From the NCBI GenBank assembly GCA_963712815.1, contig CAVQJL010000010.1, forward strand, positions 124,001 through 188,000: a stretch of DNA of 64,000 nucleotides, given 5' to 3'. The stretch is from RPQJ01 sp963712815. GTDB lineage: Bacteria > Pseudomonadota > Gammaproteobacteria > Steroidobacterales > Steroidobacteraceae. Below are positions 9,608 to 17,864 of this stretch, one piece after another (within the stretch, counting starts at the first letter, position 1; each line of letters begins with the position of its first letter). A model generated the notes under the pieces. That model was not told the DNA's origin. It did not search any database and saw nothing but the letters and a program-made list of their open reading frames with translations. A program made the position numbers and the translations under genes.

Positions 9608-9988
9608 TCAAACGACCGGCTGCGGCTCGTAGATGGCGTAGAACTTGCGCGCCGGCTCGAGCACCTCCCACAGGCCGCGGAAGCCCGCCGGCATGACGAA
9701 GCAGTCGCCAGGCCCGAAGGTCCAGGAGCGGCCATGCTCGTCGGAGATGCGCACGCGCCCCTCGGTGAGCACGCACAGCTCGTTCTCGGTGTAGGAGACG
9801 TGCCAGGAACCCTGGCTCGAGCGCCAGACGCCCGCAAAGAACCGGCCCGTGTCGTCGGTGTAGAGGTTGCGCACGAACTGCGCCGGGACGGGGCTGCCGG
9901 GCGCGATCCGGGCCGGATCGAGATCCAGGGCATCCTCCCGGCCGCTGAACTCGTCGATCTTGATGACTTCGGGACCCAACTCGCTCAT
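9608..9988 (-). CDS. Cupin-domain protein (DUF861-like)
   Basis: The 126-residue protein has a single small cupin barrel: GVWRSSQGSWHVSYTENELCVLTEGRVRISDE, then FGPGDCFVMPAGFRGLWEVLEPARKFYAIYE. This is the EutQ-like/DUF861 pattern, often linked to sugar or ureidoglycine-like ligands. No catalytic role can be assigned. Its start lies only 3 bases after the stop of the phosphoribosyltransferase gene, so the two probably share a transcript. Confidence 0.8.
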   Translation of the reverse strand: MSELGPEVIKIDEFSGREDALDLDPARIAPGSPVPAQFVRNLYTDDTGRFFAGVWRSSQGSWHVSYTENELCVLTEGRVRISDEHGRSWTFGPGDCFVMPAGFRGLWEVLEPARKFYAIYEPQPVV

Positions 9989-9991
9989 GGC

Positions 9992-10669
9992 TCACCTCCC
10001 ATCGAGAGATCGAGACGGGTTCGCGGCCGCGCCGGCGCGCGCAAGCAACTCACGCACTTCTTCGTCGTCGGTCTGGCCGAAGTCAGCGTACCACTGCCCG
10101 ACGGCGCTGAAGAACTCCGGCGTCGCGAGGCAGACGACCTCGTCCGCGACGGCCTCGATCCGCTCGCGCGCCTCGACCGAGGCCACCGGCACCGCCACGA
10201 CGACGCGGTGCGCACCGAGCGACTGCAGCGCGCGTACGGCCGCCTCCATCGTCGCGCCCGTGGCGAGGCCGTCGTCCACAAGGATTGCCGTCAGGCCCGA
10301 CACCTGTAGCGGCGGTCGCGCGCCGCGGTAGTCCCGCTCGCGCCGCTCGAGTTCGGCCTGCTCCCGGGCGCGAACGGCCTCGAACGCCTCGGCGCGCCCG
10401 GCAAGGTAGCGCACCACCTCGTCGTTCACGACCAGCGCGCCGCCGCTCGCGATCGCGCCCATCGCCAGCTCCGGTTGCTGGGGCAAGCCGAGCTTGCGGA
10501 CCACGAGCACGTCGAGCGGCAGCCCGAGCGCAGCGGCAACTTCGTAGGCCACCGGCACGCCGCCGCGCGGCAGCCCGAGCACGATCACGTCGGGTGCCGC
10601 GCGCAGGCGCGCAAGCGCCTTCGCCAGCGCGCGGCCTGCGTCCGCACGGTCCGAATAAATGCGCGGCAT
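9992..10669 (-). CDS. Predicted phosphoribosyltransferase (COG1926 type)
   Basis: This 225-residue type I phosphoribosyltransferase has the PRPP-binding loop TAILVDDGLATGATMEAAVRAL and the N-terminal pattern VIVLGLPRGGVPVAYEVAAALGLPLDVLVVRKLGLP, diagnostic of the COG1926 family. The base acceptor is unknown for this family. It lies at the edge of a cluster with PRPP synthetase and NAD-salvage enzymes, which also use PRPP. It is divergent from the APH-like gene, ~100 bases away. The start is ATG 10669. Confidence 0.85.
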   Translation of the reverse strand: MPRIYSDRADAGRALAKALARLRAAPDVIVLGLPRGGVPVAYEVAAALGLPLDVLVVRKLGLPQQPELAMGAIASGGALVVNDEVVRYLAGRAEAFEAVRAREQAELERRERDYRGARPPLQVSGLTAILVDDGLATGATMEAAVRALQSLGAHRVVVAVPVASVEARERIEAVADEVVCLATPEFFSAVGQWYADFGQTDDEEVRELLARAGAAANPSRSLDGR

Positions 10670-10769
10670 GGCCTTCCTCCGGAGCCCTGGCCGATGTTCG
10701 CGGGGCGCGGCGGCGGCGTCATGCGAGCAAGTACCTAAATGCTATGCTGGATCTCGAGGAACGTTGCGG

Positions 10770-11807
10770 ATGAGCGATCAGGCCCGACTGTCGCAGGCGC
10801 CCGGCTCCACCGCACGCGCGTGCCGCCTGGCGGACAAGGTCGCCTGGCTCGAGGGCCGGCAGGTCGCGGGCGACGAGTCGATCGAAACGCACTTCGCCTG
10901 GGTTTTTCTCTCGGGTGAACGCGCATGGAAACTGCGCAAGCCAGTGCGACGCGACACCATGGATTACGGCAGCCTCGAGGCGCGGCGACACGACTCCGAG
11001 GCCGAGGTCCGGCTCAACCGCCGGCTCGCGCCGCACGTCTACCTCGGCACCCGCCCCCTGACGCTGGACGCCATGGGACGGTTGGCGATCGGTGGCGAGG
11101 GCGAGGTCGTCGACTGGCTGGTCGAGATGCGCCGGCTCGACCGCAACCGGATGCTCGACGTGCGGCTCGCACGCGGCGAAGTCGCGCAAGGCGATCTCGA
11201 CCGACTGGTCCGCCAGCTGGCGACGTTCTACGCGGCCGAGCGGCCGGCGGTGACGGACGGCGCGGCGCTTGCCCAGCGCCTGCACGTTCAGGTCGAGGCC
11301 AACAGGCACGTGCTCGCGCAGTTCGACCCCGCCGCGGCGGGCGAGATCGCCGCGGCCCAGTGCGAATTCATCGACGCGCGCCGCGCGTGGCTCGACGCCC
11401 GCGCGGCGGGTGGCTGCATCGTAGAGGCGCACGGCGACCTGCGACCCGAGCACATCTTTCTCGGCGACCCGCCGGCGGTCATCGACTGCCTGGAATTCGA
11501 TCGCAACCTGCGTGTCCTCGATCGAGCCGAGGAGCTCGAATTCCTGGCGCTCGAGTGCGCACGACTCGGCCACCCCGCGACGGGCGAGCGCATCGCCCGC
11601 AAGTGTCTGGCGCGCCTGGATGACGGGGTGCCCCCGGCGCTGCAGCGCTTCTACCGAAGCCACCGCGCCGCTACCCGCGCAAAGCTCTACGTCTGGCGTA
11701 CGGCGGAGAATGACGGTGACGACCCGCGCCGATGGCAGGCGACGGCACGCGAGTACCTCGGGCTTGCCGTCGCCGCCGCGCGCGCGGCGGCGGACGCGAC
11801 GATCTAG
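10770..11807 (+). CDS. APH-like kinase family protein (COG2187), single domain
   Basis: The 345-residue protein has an aminoglycoside-phosphotransferase-type fold. It shows THFAWVFLSGERAWKLRKPVRRDTMDY near the N-terminus, and the catalytic loop EAHGDLRPEHIFL with the metal-binding VIDCLEFD around residues 220-240. It is paralogous to the N-terminal half of the two-domain protein at 15.3 kb, which shares SW/WVLL..AYKLKKP, LDYSTLD and HGDLHCGN features. It lacks the C-terminal P-loop domain found there. The substrate is unknown. Its stop and that of the convergent PRPP synthetase gene share the palindrome CTAG at 11804-11807. The ATG at 10770 is chosen because upstream in-frame sequence is non-coding in character. 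Confidence 0.82.
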   Translation: MSDQARLSQAPGSTARACRLADKVAWLEGRQVAGDESIETHFAWVFLSGERAWKLRKPVRRDTMDYGSLEARRHDSEAEVRLNRRLAPHVYLGTRPLTLDAMGRLAIGGEGEVVDWLVEMRRLDRNRMLDVRLARGEVAQGDLDRLVRQLATFYAAERPAVTDGAALAQRLHVQVEANRHVLAQFDPAAAGEIAAAQCEFIDARRAWLDARAAGGCIVEAHGDLRPEHIFLGDPPAVIDCLEFDRNLRVLDRAEELEFLALECARLGHPATGERIARKCLARLDDGVPPALQRFYRSHRAATRAKLYVWRTAENDGDDPRRWQATAREYLGLAVAAARAAADATI

Positions 11808-12803
11808 CGCCGCCCGACCTCCATCTCGCGCAGCGCGACCACCGACTCGCCGCTCGCGATGCGGCGAATCGCCTCGCCGTACAAGCGCGAGGCCTCGAGC
11901 ACCACCAGCCGGCTGCCGCCTGCGCCTTCCACGAGGCGCGCGGGCAGGATCGAGTCGGTGACGACCAGCCGGTCGGGCCCATCGGGCCCCAGCAACTGGC
12001 TCGCCTCGGGCAGGAACACCCCGTGCGTCGCGCAGGCGACCACGCTCGAGGCCCCGGCCTTGCGGCACGCCGCGACCGCACGCATCAGCGTCGTCCCGGC
12101 GCTGATGAGATCGTCCACGAGCACCGCGTGACGGCCCTCGACCGGACCGACCACGAGGTCGCCGCCCGAGACCACGCCGCTGCTGCGGCGCTTGTCGATG
12201 ATGGCGAAGCCGACCTCACGGCCGAAGGCGCGCGGCGAGCAGTTCCTGCAGCCGCTGGGCGCGCTTGGCGCCGCCGATGTCGGGCGACACGATCGAGACG
12301 GCCGACGTGCCGACCGTCGCCGCAAGGTGGTCGGCCATGAGCGGCGCGGCCTCGAGGTGGTCCACCGGACAGCGGAACGCGTTCTCGAAGGCCGCCAGGT
12401 TGTGCGCATCGAGCCCGATCAGGTGATCGGTGCCCACCGCCTCGAAGAGCTGCGCCACGTAGCGCAGCGTGACAGGATCGCGTTCCTTGGTGCGGCGGTC
12501 CTTGCGCGCGTACGCGAGGAAAGGCACGCAGGCGGTGACCCGCGCGGCGCCGCAGTCCTTCAAGCCGGCGATGAAGAACAGCAGCCGGCACAGGCGGTCG
12601 TTGGCGCTGCCGGCCTCGTCGCCGCTCAGGCTCTGGACGACGTACACGTCCTCGCCGCGAACCGGCACGAGCGGCCGCGTCTTGTGCTCGCCACCCTCGA
12701 ACTCGCGCTCCTCCATCGGTCCGAGCGTCGTGCCGGCCGCCGCCGCGACGCGCGCGCCGAACGGCCCGCTCGCCCGAGGCGCGAAAATCAATGGTCGCTT
12801 CAC
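11804..12803 (-). CDS. Second, divergent ribose-phosphate pyrophosphokinase, one frameshift
   Basis: PRPP synthetase-like protein of ~332 residues. It shows REFEGGEHKTRPLVPVRGEDVYVVQS, ACVPFLAYARKDRRTKERDPVTLRY, LDAHNLAAFENAF, SIVSPDIGGAKRAQRL, and after a frame change near 12235 AIIDKRR and the PRPP loop AVLVDDLISAGTTLMRAV. It is clearly different from the canonical Prs at 22.7-23.6 kb. It lies downstream of the HPF gene on the same strand and opposite pncA-pncB, so a dedicated PRPP supply for nicotinate salvage is an attractive inference. The frameshift (one extra C) probably is an error, since both halves are conserved. Confidence 0.83.
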
Positions 12804-12859
12804 GTCCTACCCCTTGACGCAGACCAGCGGCCCCAACCGTGCTACGCGGCCGGCGGGAT

Positions 12860-13213
12860 TCACGACGGTATGTCGCGGCGCTTCTCGTCCCCGCGCAGGC
12901 TCGCCATGCGCGCCTGCAGCTGCCGGCGCGCCGCGTCGAAGGCGTCGCGGATCACGACGTACACATCGTCGTGCCCATCGCGCTGCGGACGCTCCATGTC
13001 CACCACGACGTCCTCCCCCGGCAGCGCAAGCTGCACCTTGACGTTGTACACCTTGCCCTGGTGGTGATGGCGGTGCGGCGAGTCGAGCACGACACGGCAG
13101 GAGGTGATGCGGTCGCTGAAGACGCCGAGGTGGTCGGCGAGCTCGCGGACGCGGGTCTCGACTGCTGCCGAGGATTCCATGTGGCGGAAGGTGATTTGGA
13201 CGGGAATGGTCAC
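12860..13213 (-). CDS. hpf: Ribosome hibernation promoting factor / RaiA family
   Basis: The 117-residue protein begins VTIPVQITFRHMESSAAVETRVRELADHL and continues with RITSCRVVLDSPHRHHHQGKVYNVKVQLALPG and VYVVIRDAFDAARRQLQ, the beta-alpha-beta pattern of ribosome-bound hibernation factors. These block ribosomes during stress or starvation. I chose GTG 13213 because GGAGG lies 10 bases upstream. The short length, without a C-terminal dimerisation domain, points to the short HPF/RaiA type. It is upstream of the second prs gene and divergent from pncA, linking ribosome silencing with nucleotide-cofactor salvage. Confidence 0.85.
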   Translation of the reverse strand: MTIPVQITFRHMESSAAVETRVRELADHLGVFSDRITSCRVVLDSPHRHHHQGKVYNVKVQLALPGEDVVVDMERPQRDGHDDVYVVIRDAFDAARRQLQARMASLRGDEKRRDIPS

Positions 13214-13383
13214 GATGCGTTGTCCTCCGCTGTCTGCCCCGCATGGGGACGGTTTCATTGTCGAACGGCGCGGGTCCCCGAGAATAAGTAATGGCCGCAG
13301 GGACGCCCGTTGCGCAAGTGAAGCGTACACTGCCAAGAGAAGCGAGGACGAGAGGGCAATCGGGCGCGAATGCCCGCAAACGC

Positions 13384-13983
13384 ATGAAAGCACCCGGACC
13401 CGGCGACGCGCTGCTCGTCGTGGACGTGCAAAACGACTTCCTCCCCGGCGGCGCGCTCGGCATCGCCGGCGGCGACGCCGTGGTGCCGCCGCTCAACCGT
13501 CTGCTCGCCGCGTGGCGGGCACGCGGACTACCGGTTTATCTCACGCGCGACTGGCATCCGCCCGGCCACTGCTCGTTCGCGGCACAGGGCGGCCCGTGGC
13601 CGGTGCACTGCGTGGCAGGATCGTCCGGCGCCGAGTTCTCGCCGCAGCTCGAGCGGGCGCCCGGCGACGTCGTGGTGTCGAAGGCCACGCGAATCGACCG
13701 CGACGCCTACTCGGCCCTCGACGGCACACAGCTCGCGGGCGACCTCGTCCGCACCGGTGTGCGGCGCGTATTCATCGGCGGGCTCGCAACCGACTATTGC
13801 GTGCGGGCCACGGGCCTCGATGCCCGGGCGGCGGGCTTCGACGTCACGGTCCTGAATGACGCCGTTTGTGCCGTCGATGTACATCCGGACGACGGCCGGC
13901 GGGCGCTGTCCGAGCTCGCAGCGGCGGGCGCCGCACTTGCCGCGACGGACGAGGTGCTGGCCGGGCTGGAGCCGCACCCGTGA
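13384..13983 (+). CDS. pncA: Nicotinamidase (isochorismatase superfamily)
   Basis: PncA hydrolyses nicotinamide to nicotinate. The 199-residue protein shows LLVVDVQNDFLPGGALG, with the catalytic Asp, and the metal site Asp-x-His...His in TRDWHPPGHCSF. The catalytic Lys is in VVVSKATRIDRDAYSAL, and the catalytic Cys in GGLATDYCVRATGLDA. The start is ATG 13384. Its stop shares one base with the pncB start (TGATG), so the two are translationally coupled and cover nicotinamide to nicotinate mononucleotide. Confidence 0.93.
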   Translation: MKAPGPGDALLVVDVQNDFLPGGALGIAGGDAVVPPLNRLLAAWRARGLPVYLTRDWHPPGHCSFAAQGGPWPVHCVAGSSGAEFSPQLERAPGDVVVSKATRIDRDAYSALDGTQLAGDLVRTGVRRVFIGGLATDYCVRATGLDARAAGFDVTVLNDAVCAVDVHPDDGRRALSELAAAGAALAATDEVLAGLEPHP

Positions 13984-15317
13984 TGCGCGAGGGCGCGCTG
14001 TCCGGGCACCCGACGCTGCTCACCGACCTGTATCAGCTTACGATGGTGACGGCTTACCTGGCGCTCGGCATGGAGCGCCGCGCGTCCTTCGAGTTCTTCG
14101 TGCGCCAGCTCCCGCCGGCGCGCGGCTTCCTGCTCGCCGCGGGCCTCGAGCAGGTCCTCGACTACCTCGAGGCGCTGAGGTTCGGCCCCGACGAATTGCG
14201 ATGGCTCGCGGACACGGGCCGCTTCGATCCGGACGCGCTGAGACGCCTCGGGGACTTCCGTTTCACCGGCGACGTGGACGCCATGCCCGAGGGCAGCGTC
14301 TTCTTCGCCAACGAGCCGATCCTGCGGATCGAGGCGCCGCTGCCCGAGGCGCAGTTCGTCGAGAGCCGCATCATCAACCTGCTGAACTTCCAGAGCATGA
14401 TCGCGACCAAGGCGGCACGCTGCCGGCTCGCGGCCGGCAATCGCCAGCTCGCGGACTTCGGACTGCGCCGTGCGCAGGGCGCCGAGGCGGGCCTGCTCGC
14501 AGCCCGCGCCTGCTCCATCGCAGGCTTCGACGCCACGGCCACGGTCGAGGCCGGCCGCAGCTTCGGCATTCCGCTGACGGGCACCATGGCCCACTCGTTC
14601 ATCCAGGCGCACGACGACGAGCCCACGGCGTTCCGTCACTTTGCGCGCATCCACCCGCACGGTCTCACGCTGCTGATCGACACCTACGACACGCTGCGGG
14701 CTGCGCACACCGTGGTCGCGCTTTGCCGCGAGGGCGTGCCGGTCGAGGCCGTGCGGCTCGACAGCGGCAACCTCGGCCGCCTCGCCCGCGAGGTGCGCGA
14801 CATCCTCGACGCCGGCGGCTGCAGCGCGGTACGCATCATCGCCAGCGGCAACCTCGACGAGTACGAGATCGAGCGGCTGGTCGCCGGTCGCGCACCGGTC
14901 GACGGCTTCGGCGTCGGCACGCGGCTCGACGTCTCGGCGGATGCGCCGTACCTCGATTGCGTCTACAAGCTGCAGGAGTACGCGGGCCGCCCGCGCCGCA
15001 AGCGCTCGACCGGCAAGGCGACCTGGCCCGGACGCAAGCAGGTGTTCCGCGAGATCGACGCCGACGGCGTCATCCGGGCCGACACGATCGGGCTCGTGGA
15101 CGAACCGCTGCCGGGCCGGCCGATGCTCGTGCCTATCATGCGGGCCGGCCGGCGCCTCGAACAGCCGACGCTCGCCGACGTCCGCACGCACGCACGCGGC
15201 GAGATTGCGACGCTGCCCATCGAGTGCCGCCGCCTGCGCGACCCGGAGTCCTTCGCGGCCGGGATCTCCGCAGGCCTGCGCGATGCCGCCGCGCGCGTGG
15301 ATCGCGACTTCCCGTGA
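13983..15317 (+). CDS. pncB: Nicotinate phosphoribosyltransferase
   Basis: PncB joins nicotinate to PRPP (with ATP hydrolysis) to give nicotinate mononucleotide, the first Preiss-Handler step. The 444-residue protein opens LLTDLYQLTMVTAYLALGM. It contains FFVRQLPPARGFLLAAGL, NLLNFQSMIATKAARCR, DFGLRRAQGAEAGLLAARA, with the catalytic His replaced in register by the RRAQG block typical of the family, then TMAHSFIQAH, VRLDSGNLGRLAREV and VDGFGVGTRLDVS. Length and order fit the family. It overlaps pncA by one base and the following kinase gene closely. Confidence 0.93.
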   Translation: MREGALSGHPTLLTDLYQLTMVTAYLALGMERRASFEFFVRQLPPARGFLLAAGLEQVLDYLEALRFGPDELRWLADTGRFDPDALRRLGDFRFTGDVDAMPEGSVFFANEPILRIEAPLPEAQFVESRIINLLNFQSMIATKAARCRLAAGNRQLADFGLRRAQGAEAGLLAARACSIAGFDATATVEAGRSFGIPLTGTMAHSFIQAHDDEPTAFRHFARIHPHGLTLLIDTYDTLRAAHTVVALCREGVPVEAVRLDSGNLGRLAREVRDILDAGGCSAVRIIASGNLDEYEIERLVAGRAPVDGFGVGTRLDVSADAPYLDCVYKLQEYAGRPRRKRSTGKATWPGRKQVFREIDADGVIRADTIGLVDEPLPGRPMLVPIMRAGRRLEQPTLADVRTHARGEIATLPIECRRLRDPESFAAGISAGLRDAAARVDRDFP

Positions 15318-15328
15318 CGCGGGCCGCG

Positions 15329-16906
15329 ATGCCGCACGCGCATCCCCCCTTGATCGCCGGGCTGCTGCGTGCCGCCGCCTATCCGCACCCGGTGACCGAG
15401 CCCGTCGGCCTCGTCGAGACGCACATCTCGTGGGTGCTGCTCACGGGCGCGTATGCCTACAAGCTCAAGAAGCCGCTGCGCCTGAGCTTCCTCGATTACT
15501 CGACGCTCGACCGGCGCCGCTCGCTCTGCGAGGAGGAAGTCCGACTCAACCGGCGCCATGCGCCAGACCTGTACCTCGGCGTCAGCGCCATCGGCGGCCA
15601 TGCCGACGCGCCGCGGGTGGACGACACCGGTCGGCCGCTCGAGTACGCGGTGCGCATGCGGCAGTTCGAGGCCGGCGACGAGCTCGGCGCGCTGCTCGAG
15701 GCCGATGCGGTCACCACCTCGGAACTAGCCACCCTCGGCGCGGACATCGCCGGCCTGCACGATCGCGCGGCGCCGGCCCCGCCCGACACGCGCTTCGGTC
15801 ACCCGGAGACGGTGAACCGCGTCACCCTCGACAACTTCGCCGAGTTGCGCCGGCTCCCCGAGTGCGTGGCGGAACCCGCTGAACTCGAGCGGCTCGAGGA
15901 GCGCGTGACGGCGGCGTTCGAGCGGCGGCGTTCGCTGGTGCACGACCGGCGGGACGCGGGCCGCGTGCGCGAGTGCCACGGCGACCTGCACTGCGGCAAC
16001 GTGGTGCGCTGGGGCGGGCGACTCACGCCGTTCGACGGCATCGAGTTCGACCCGGCGCTGCGGTTCATCGACGTGGTCAACGACATCGCGTTCCTGACCA
16101 TGGACCTCGCCGAGCGCGGCCGCCCGGACCTGCGCAACGCCGCGCTGCAGGCGTGGTGCGAATCGACGGGTGACTTCGCGGGCCTGCCGCTGCTGTCCTA
16201 CTACGAGTGCTACCGGGCGCTGGTGCGCGCCAAGGTCGCCGCACTCGGCGCGCTTCAGGCACCGGCACCGTCCGCGGCCCGCGACGCGGCCGTCGCGACC
16301 TGCCGACGCTATCTCGACTGGGCGGCATGCCGCCTCGTACCGCGCCGGCCGTTCCTGCTCATCACCTGCGGGCTGTCGGGCTCGGGCAAGACCTGGCTGG
16401 CGCGTGCGATCGCGCCGCCACTGGCGGCGCTTCACGTGCGCTCGGACGTCGAGCGCAAGCGCCTCGCCGGGCTCGCGCCGCACCAGGACTCGCGCTCGGA
16501 GCCGGACGGCGGCATCTACACGCTCGAGTTCAACACCCGCACCTACGAGCGCCTCGAGCACTGCGCAGCCGCCGCACTCGCCGCCGGTGAAAGCATCATC
16601 GTGGATGCGGCCTTCCTGCGCCGCGGCGAGCGGCTGCGCTTCCTCGACCTTGCGGCGACGGCGAACGTGCCCTCCTTCATCCTGCACTGCCACGCGCCGG
16701 TGGCGGTCCTCAGGCAACGGGTCGCTGATCGCCAGGCAGCGCGCAGCGATGCGTCCGAGGCCGGTGTCGACGTGCTCGCGCGGCAGCCCTCGTACTGGGA
16801 GGATTTCGACCAGCGGGAACTCGCCCACCTGATCGAGGCGGACACGAGCGCCGCCTGCGCCACCCAGTACGCCCTCGACGGCCTGCAGGCCCGGCTCGCG
16901 GGCTGA
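15329..16906 (+). CDS. Two-domain protein: APH-like kinase (COG2187) plus P-loop kinase
   Basis: The 525-residue protein has an N-terminal APH-like domain (ETHISWVLLTGAYAYKLKKP, FLDYSTLDRRRSLCEEEVRLN, then CHGDLHCGNVV and PFDGIEFDPALRFIDVVNDIAFL). The C-terminal zeta-toxin/AAA-like P-loop domain begins near residue 345, with Walker A GLSGSGKTWLARAI, RSDVERKRLAG and a second Asp in IVDAAFL. The substrate is unknown. It is coupled to pncB. GTG at 15314 would overlap the pncB stop as GTGA and is a real alternative to ATG 15329. The N-terminal half is paralogous to the single-domain protein at 10.8 kb. Confidence 0.83.
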   Translation: MPHAHPPLIAGLLRAAAYPHPVTEPVGLVETHISWVLLTGAYAYKLKKPLRLSFLDYSTLDRRRSLCEEEVRLNRRHAPDLYLGVSAIGGHADAPRVDDTGRPLEYAVRMRQFEAGDELGALLEADAVTTSELATLGADIAGLHDRAAPAPPDTRFGHPETVNRVTLDNFAELRRLPECVAEPAELERLEERVTAAFERRRSLVHDRRDAGRVRECHGDLHCGNVVRWGGRLTPFDGIEFDPALRFIDVVNDIAFLTMDLAERGRPDLRNAALQAWCESTGDFAGLPLLSYYECYRALVRAKVAALGALQAPAPSAARDAAVATCRRYLDWAACRLVPRRPFLLITCGLSGSGKTWLARAIAPPLAALHVRSDVERKRLAGLAPHQDSRSEPDGGIYTLEFNTRTYERLEHCAAAALAAGESIIVDAAFLRRGERLRFLDLAATANVPSFILHCHAPVAVLRQRVADRQAARSDASEAGVDVLARQPSYWEDFDQRELAHLIEADTSAACATQYALDGLQARLAG

Positions 16907-16912
16907 GCGGCC

Positions 16913-17830
16913 TCAAGCCTGCAGCGGCTTCTCGACCCACACGTTGCAGGCGAGGCGGTCGAGCACCTCCTCGGCGGTGCTGCCGACGAACCAGCGGTCG
17001 AGCCGTCCACGCGACACGGCGCCCATCACGACCATGTCCGCCCCGAGCCTGGCCGCCTCGTCGAGGATCTCGCGCGCCGGACGCCCCACCCGCAGGCGCG
17101 CGCGCTCCGGCGTCAACCCGTGCCGGGCTGCGAGCCCGCGCAGCGCGGCGGTGGCGACCTCGACGGTTGCGACGTCCGGCGGCACGGCCGCCGCAGCGAT
17201 GTAGGCGTCGCCGACGACGGTCACGGGCATGGGAATGGCGAACACGTGCAGCGCATGCACCTCGCCGCCGAGCGGCCCTGCCAGCAGCGCCGCGGTGCCT
17301 AGCAGCTGGTGGTCGAGCGCCGCCGGCTTGTCGTGCGCGTGCATGGGATCGACGCAGACCAGCATCCGGGCCGACACGAGTCGGGCCGGATCCTTGACCA
17401 GCAGCAGCGGCGCAGGGCACTCGCGGATCAGCTGCCAGTCCGAGCCGGTGAACAGCGTCCGCTCGACGAGGTTGTGGTGCACGCTGTGCTTTACGACGAG
17501 GTCGGGCCGCGTGGCCGCGACGCGGGCGAGCACCATCTCGTGGAACGGCGTGCCCCAGAGCGCCTCGCCGATCGCCGCCACGCCCGCCTCCGCCGCCTGC
17601 TTCGAGTATCGCTCGAGCACGCGGTGGTGCGAGGCCATGACCGAGTCGTGGAATTCCTGCAGCGTGGCGGCCGGCGGCGAGAAATAGGCAGCGTGAAGGT
17701 CCTGGTAATCGACCATCAGCAGCTCGAGCCGGGCGCCGAAGCGGCGCGCGAGCACGAGCGCCGCGTCGAACGCGGCCTGCGACTCGCTGCCGGGCTCCAT
17801 CAGTACGAGGATGTTGCGAAGGGCGTCCAC
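16913..17830 (-). CDS. Tandem universal stress protein (UspE-like)
   Basis: The 305-residue protein holds two Usp domains. The first starts LRNILVLMEPGSESQAAFDAALVLARRFGARLELL. The second ends RVGRPAREILDEAARLGADMVVMGAVSRGRLDRWFVGSTAEEVLDRLACNVW, with the ATP-binding G-x2-G-x9-G(S/T) style motif. I chose GTG 17830 because GGAGG lies five bases upstream; GTG 17836 overlaps that ribosome site. It lies 34 bases downstream of the symporter gene and is convergent with the two-domain kinase gene. Proteins of this type help survival in stress or low oxygen; the ligand is not known. Confidence 0.87.
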   Translation of the reverse strand: MDALRNILVLMEPGSESQAAFDAALVLARRFGARLELLMVDYQDLHAAYFSPPAATLQEFHDSVMASHHRVLERYSKQAAEAGVAAIGEALWGTPFHEMVLARVAATRPDLVVKHSVHHNLVERTLFTGSDWQLIRECPAPLLLVKDPARLVSARMLVCVDPMHAHDKPAALDHQLLGTAALLAGPLGGEVHALHVFAIPMPVTVVGDAYIAAAAVPPDVATVEVATAALRGLAARHGLTPERARLRVGRPAREILDEAARLGADMVVMGAVSRGRLDRWFVGSTAEEVLDRLACNVWVEKPLQA

Positions 17831-17864
17831 GGGCACCTCCAGATTCAGTCCATGGCGCCCGGAG

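Noticed and set aside
13214..13383. An FNR/ANR box (TTGAT-N4-ATCAA) for the stress and NAD cluster
   Set aside because: I looked in the divergent gap between hpf and pncA and near the other cluster starts and did not find it.
13856..16906. A single 1016-codon open frame on the plus strand
   Set aside because: Its first ~490 codons are out of frame with pncA and pncB, which have full motif support. Only the last 525 codons, from 15329, are a real gene.
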